Below, piece after piece: positions 6,368 to 8,884 of a stretch of 8,884 bases of DNA. The position numbers and the translations under genes are program-made. Each line of letters starts with the position of its first letter. Within the stretch, counting starts at the first letter, position 1. The notes under the pieces were generated by a model. The model saw nothing but the letters and a program-made list of their open reading frames with translations. It had not been told where the DNA came from and ran no database searches. Source of the DNA: Planctomycetota bacterium (GTDB lineage Bacteria; Planctomycetota; UBA8742; SKZP01). Where the stretch lies: contig SKZP01000366.1 in assembly GCA_007127275.1 (NCBI GenBank), positions 1-8,884 on the forward strand, read 5' to 3'.

Positions 6368-6566
6368 CTGAGAGTGTCCTTGCGTGCCTGCGGCCTCTCC
6401 GGGCCAATGCTGCGCTTCGCGCGTCACGATTGGTCGAGGCCTTGGAACGGTACAGGGCACCGAGGTCCGCGCTTCGAATTCGTGGTTAATCGAAGATGTT
6501 CTTGTTCGTCCATGGAAGTGCTGCACGCACCGGCCGGAGACGCCGCAAGAAAAGGGCCGCAAGGCA

Positions 6567-7127
6567 ATGAGCAAAAGCGACCGACCTTCCACACCGCCCC
6601 CTGCTGCTACGGCCCGCGTGGTCAGCGAGCCCATCACCCGGCAAACCAAAATTGCCGAGGTGGTGGATTATCCGCTCGAGCTTTATGCGCGTGAGCGCTC
6701 TCGCCACTTCGAGGAAAACCCGACGGCGTCGGGCTTGCCGGTCTGGCTGGTGCTCGTATTGATCGGGGCCTTTCTCGCGGTGGTGGCACTTGCCGTGATC
6801 ACGGGGCCGACGTCGGTGGCGACGCTGGTTGGACTCGGCGTCTTGGTGGTGATTTTGCTCGGGGTGCTGCAGGTGCGAGCCCGGGCGACCGGCGCGCTGC
6901 CGGCCGAGCGGCTCAAGGAGTTGGAAGAGCTCGACCGCACGATCAAAGAGACATTCAAGGAGCTGGGCATCAAGTGCCACGGCTGCGGCGCCGCCTACGT
7001 GGAGAGTTTCGAGCAAGGTGCGAAAATTCACGGCTTCGACGCCGAGCAAGTCGTCGCCACGTTGAACACGCTCGGCATTGACCTCGCCAAGATTCGCTAC
7101 GAAGAAGAGCAGCCCCGTAAGGCCTAA
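6567..7127 (+). CDS. Small two-helix membrane protein with CxxC motif, function unknown
   Basis: This 186-residue protein has a polar N-terminal region (1-56) and two closely spaced transmembrane helices at about 57-78 and 83-102. A cytoplasmic-looking charged helix follows (about 112-133, RLKELEELDRTIKETFKELG). The C-terminal domain begins GIKCHGCGAAYVESF and continues through a predicted helix (AEQVVATLNTLGIDLAKI). Cys137 and Cys140 form a single CxxC, which could bind metal together with His138 or His155, by dimerisation, or act in redox. The ATG at 6567 was chosen because the longer frame (ATG at 6384) adds 61 residues of non-protein-like, Cys- and Arg-rich sequence. No strong Shine-Dalgarno is seen. 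It stands alone on the plus strand, and its stop TAA abuts a MITE-like element. I do not recognise the family. Confidence 0.75.
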   Translation: MSKSDRPSTPPPAATARVVSEPITRQTKIAEVVDYPLELYARERSRHFEENPTASGLPVWLVLVLIGAFLAVVALAVITGPTSVATLVGLGVLVVILLGVLQVRARATGALPAERLKELEELDRTIKETFKELGIKCHGCGAAYVESFEQGAKIHGFDAEQVVATLNTLGIDLAKIRYEEEQPRKA

Positions 7128-7303
7128 GTACAGCTCCCCAAAAGAAAGTGACCCCGTTGCGTTGCGAGCAGGCCGAGTCGCAACGAGGACGAGGGCGAGC
7201 ACCGCAGGCGTGGCCCTTGTCACATTGAGGAGCGCCGTCGAGCCCGAGGAAGCGAGTCGGTCGCGCAGCAGCAAATGGGTTACTTTCTTCTGGGGAGCTG
7301 TAC
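7128..7303. mobile_element. MITE-like element with 27-bp terminal inverted repeats
   Basis: The left end 7128-7154 (GTACAGCTCCCCAAAAGAAA, then GTGACCC) matches the reverse complement of the right end 7277-7303 at 25 of 27 positions. The element is 176 bp and has no coding capacity. TAA stands immediately outside both ends (7125-7127 and 7304-7306), consistent with a 3-bp target-site duplication. The left TAA is the stop codon of the upstream gene. A perfect 8-bp hairpin lies inside (7160-7167 with 7178-7185). The ends resemble dispersed repeats with a CCCCAAAAGAAAGTGACCC motif that I recall from high-GC proteobacterial genomes. No transposase is in the window, so any mobilisation would need one supplied elsewhere. 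The base pair at 7127/7304 is also complementary, so the boundary is uncertain by one base. Confidence 0.7.
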
Positions 7304-7708
7304 TAAGGAGCTGTCAGAAAACACCGTCCGACGTTGAGCACCTGCGCTCGGCTCTGCGTTGTTGTCGGTTGCGCGGCTCGACGTGACTCGTCACGCCTGG
7401 CTGCTCACCTTTCTCCGCCTTTCATAGCCTTCGCTCGTGACGCTCGGCTCCAAACGCGTCGGCAACCAGCTTCGCGGGCCCCGGCAAGCGGCAAGCCGCG
7501 ACGCGAAGCGCGGCGGCGCGCGACAGGCGCGTTCGCACCGCAACGCGGCAATGGCACGCAAAGGCTGTTGCGGCATCCACGGTCACCCTCTTCGAGGCCC
7601 GCGACGCGGTGCGCGGTGAAGCCGCCGTGGACGACCCGCAAACCTTGGTGCCCCAAAGGAAGCGGCCGAAAGAAAGCAAGCTACGGCGCGGCAATTCCGC
7701 GTGATCTC

Positions 7709-7772
7709 CGACGCCGGAGACTCGCCCGAGGCGGGTGCCGCGAAACGGCGTGGGCGGTCTCGGCGCCGTTTT
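7709..7772 (+). terminator. Imperfect long hairpin followed by TTTT (possible terminator or leader structure)
   Basis: The segments 7709-7727 and 7752-7768 pair over about 16 bp, with two single-base bulges and one mismatch. The loop is 24 nt (7728-7751), and TTTT follows directly (7769-7772). This has the layout of an intrinsic terminator on the plus strand. It is 640 bp past the nearest upstream plus-strand stop and 315 bp before the next start, so it could end stray transcription, sit in a long leader, or be a remnant repeat. Confidence 0.3.
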
Positions 7773-8071
7773 GCCGGGGCCCTCCTGCGCATGTCTCGCA
7801 TGGATGTCACGTCTTGGGGCAAGCGACTTTTCGCATCTGCGCGCCGAGAGCCGCCACGTGTGGGAGGATTCAATTTTGCGGAGTGTCTGCAGCGGTTGCC
7901 GCGTTAACCCCGAACGACGACGGACGTCGTACCCCGGCCTTCTTGTCCGGGCGCGGCCCCGTCTACGTGTGGGAACCACATCCGTTCGCCTTTCCATTCG
8001 CATCCTCGAGTCCGTTCCGTTCGAGGCAACGCGCTACGGGTCCGTCCGTCCATTCGGGCAGGCCGGTAGCC

Positions 8072-8076
8072 GGGAG
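8072..8076 (+). promoter_or_regulatory. Shine-Dalgarno of the beta-barrel gene
   Basis: GGGAG at 8072-8076 lies 10 nt before the ATG at 8087. It favours this start over the in-frame ATG at 8108. Confidence 0.5.
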
Positions 8077-8086
8077 TTCCATTGTC

Positions 8087-8884
8087 ATGCACCTCACCCC
8101 CCGAATCATGAGCTGTGCCCCGAGCTTCGCTTCCACCAGTCTTGTGGGACTGTTGCTTCTCGCACTGGCCAGTCCCGCTCTCGCGCAAAGCGTCAATGGC
8201 TACCCGCCCGCCGGCGCCCCGCAGGGCACGGCCTCGGAGAGCAGCAGCAGCAGCGAGCGAGAAACTCCCACCTGGCGCAAACTCGCCGGCTGGGAATTCT
8301 TCAAGGCCCCGACGAGCAGCCAATTCAGCGTCCGCACCTCGTTCCTCGGGGACAGCGCCGAACTGACGGGTCAGCCGCTTCAATCGTGGCAGGGCTTCGT
8401 CATGCTGACCGGCGAGGTCGAGATCATTACCGAGCGCGCCTCGATCTGGGCGGAGATTGGCTACCGCGGCTTGGACAGTGCCAGCGACGACGACACCACC
8501 GGCTGGACGGATCTCGTTACCGGCCTGAAGATCACTCTGATTGACCAGGGGCCGTTCTTGCTAAGCGCCTACGGCGGACCCCGTGTGCCAGTCGGCTCGG
8601 ATTCGGTCGGCGTCGACTACAACGAAGCCCGGGTGGGCGTTTCGACCTCGGTGCTGTTCGGCGACGTGCTCGGCCTCAATGCGGGCCTTGACGGCGCGCT
8701 GCTGTGGAACATGCCGGGGCCGTCGAACACCGGCTTTCGCGGACACCTCTTTGCCGAGCTCGCGCTCGTGCCGTTGCGTACGTTGCAAGCGCGCGTCGGC
8801 TTGCGAGGCCGGCTGAACCACCAGGAGATGACTGTCGAGTCGTTCGTCGCATATGCCGAGGCGCGCGTTTCATTCCTCTTCGCG
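8087..8884 (+). CDS. Signal-peptide outer-membrane beta-barrel-like protein, 3' end outside window
   Basis: The frame opening at 8087 stays open through 266 codons to the last base, so the gene is cut by the window edge. It begins with a signal peptide (hydrophobic about 17-30, cleavage near ALA-Q at 33/34). A Ser-rich, probably disordered stretch (49-62) follows, with five Ser codons all AGC. From about 78 on, amphipathic strands alternate with Gly/Asp turns (TGEVEIITERASIWAEIGYR; DLVTGLKITLIDQGPFLLSA; YGGPRVPVG), as in outer-membrane beta-barrels. The glK..l and GGPRVPVG pattern loosely recalls the MetA-pathway-of-phenol-degradation barrel family (by eye only). An upstream GGGAG supports the start; the in-frame ATG at 8108 is an alternative that also leaves a complete signal peptide. 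Function and substrate are unknown. Confidence 0.8.
   Translation, partial: MHLTPRIMSCAPSFASTSLVGLLLLALASPALAQSVNGYPPAGAPQGTASESSSSSERETPTWRKLAGWEFFKAPTSSQFSVRTSFLGDSAELTGQPLQSWQGFVMLTGEVEIITERASIWAEIGYRGLDSASDDDTTGWTDLVTGLKITLIDQGPFLLSAYGGPRVPVGSDSVGVDYNEARVGVSTSVLFGDVLGLNAGLDGALLWNMPGPSNTGFRGHLFAELALVPLRTLQARVGLRGRLNHQEMTVESFVAYAEARVSFLFA

Larger units (their letters stand above)
6197..6487. repeat. Segment bounded by 10-bp perfect inverted repeats
   Basis: AACCACGAAT at 6197-6206 is matched by its exact reverse complement at 6478-6487, enclosing a non-coding GC-rich segment that itself carries two hairpins. AACCACGAAT-type ends resemble sequences that I recall as repeated in intergenic regions of some environmental bacteria. 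No target-site duplication is evident, so a decayed mobile element is only one possibility and chance pairing is another. Confidence 0.3.
5938..6566. other. 629-bp intergenic region between divergent genes, repeat-bearing
   Basis: No reading frame here has a believable ribosome binding site, domain or composition; frames overlapping it are GC-driven. It should contain the promoters of both divergent genes, but no clear -35/-10 pair could be read. It holds a short tandem repeat (6041-6068), a GC-rich palindrome (6212-6233), a 9-bp-stem hairpin (6338-6367) and a 10-bp inverted repeat pair (6197-6206 and 6478-6487). The pattern suggests accumulation of small dispersed repeats rather than a lost gene. 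Confidence 0.6.
7304..8086. other. 783-bp region with no convincing gene
   Basis: Frames are open here only because of high GC. None has a believable ribosome binding site, domain, signal peptide or protein-like composition; most are Arg/Ala/Ser-rich on both strands. Small structures are present: a 14-nt palindrome CGTGACTCGTCACG (7382-7395), an imperfect hairpin followed by TTTT (7709-7772), a 10-nt direct repeat ACGTGTGGGA (7856-7865 and 7965-7974), and a 6-bp hairpin (8004-8009 with 8021-8026) close to the next gene. CCCCAAAGGAAGC near 7650 loosely resembles the MITE end. The promoter and leader of the gene at 8087 must lie at its right end. Confidence 0.55.

Noticed and set aside
6384..6566. 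Longer N-terminus for the 186-aa membrane protein
   Set aside because: The extra 61 residues are Cys/Arg/Trp-rich and unlike the rest of the protein; the ATG at 6567 gives a normal polar N-terminus before the first membrane helix.
7422..8003. 193-residue minus-strand frame in the gene-poor region
   Set aside because: Arg/Ala/Ser-rich composition, no ribosome binding site or domain, and it crosses the hairpin at 7709-7768. It is considered non-coding.
7735..8544. 269-residue plus-strand frame overlapping the barrel gene start
   Set aside because: It is in a different frame from 8087-8884, which has a signal peptide, a ribosome binding site and beta-strand patterning. This frame has none.

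Overview
This is a GC-rich window from a double-membrane (Gram-negative type) bacterium. Several proteins carry Sec signal peptides and two look like outer-membrane beta-barrels. The families seen (an OleA/KAS III-like ketosynthase start, a long NfeD protease next to a short NfeD, a secreted double-PDZ protein) fit Planctomycetota, Myxococcota or related uncultured lineages. The sequence alone does not settle the phylum. No rRNA, tRNA or CRISPR array was seen.

Left part, minus strand (1-4611, read right to left). A probable operon runs: long NfeD with a ClpP/SppA-like serine protease domain (4339-2501), short NfeD with a membrane domain and OB fold (2408-1839), then a secreted or outer-membrane protein with a FlgT-C-like domain, a coiled coil and a predicted beta-barrel (1786-374). 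A large nested palindrome (225-318) follows. After it comes the 5' end of an OleA-like 3-oxoacyl-ACP synthase III family gene that leaves the window at base 1. The three-gene set suggests membrane-protein quality control or envelope remodelling linked to an outer-membrane partner. The usual SPFH (flotillin/stomatin) partner of NfeD is not in the window.

Middle (4558-5937, minus strand). A secreted protein with two PDZ domains is joined by an acidic, glycine-rich linker of seven near-identical repeats. It ends at a strong hairpin terminator (4558-4588). A gene-free stretch of 629 bp (5938-6566) follows, holding short tandem and inverted repeats.

Right part, plus strand (6567-8884). A small two-helix membrane protein with a CxxC motif ends exactly at the edge of a 176-bp MITE-like element (7128-7303). 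That element has 27-bp imperfect terminal inverted repeats and a TAA on each side; the left TAA is the gene's own stop codon. A 783-bp stretch with no convincing gene follows, containing an imperfect hairpin with a T run. Last is the start of a signal-peptide-bearing beta-barrel protein (8087 onward), which is still open at the window edge.

The most unusual items are the PDZ-repeat-PDZ protein, the tandem NfeD plus FlgT-C-like/coiled-coil/barrel operon, and the MITE-like insertion at a stop codon.
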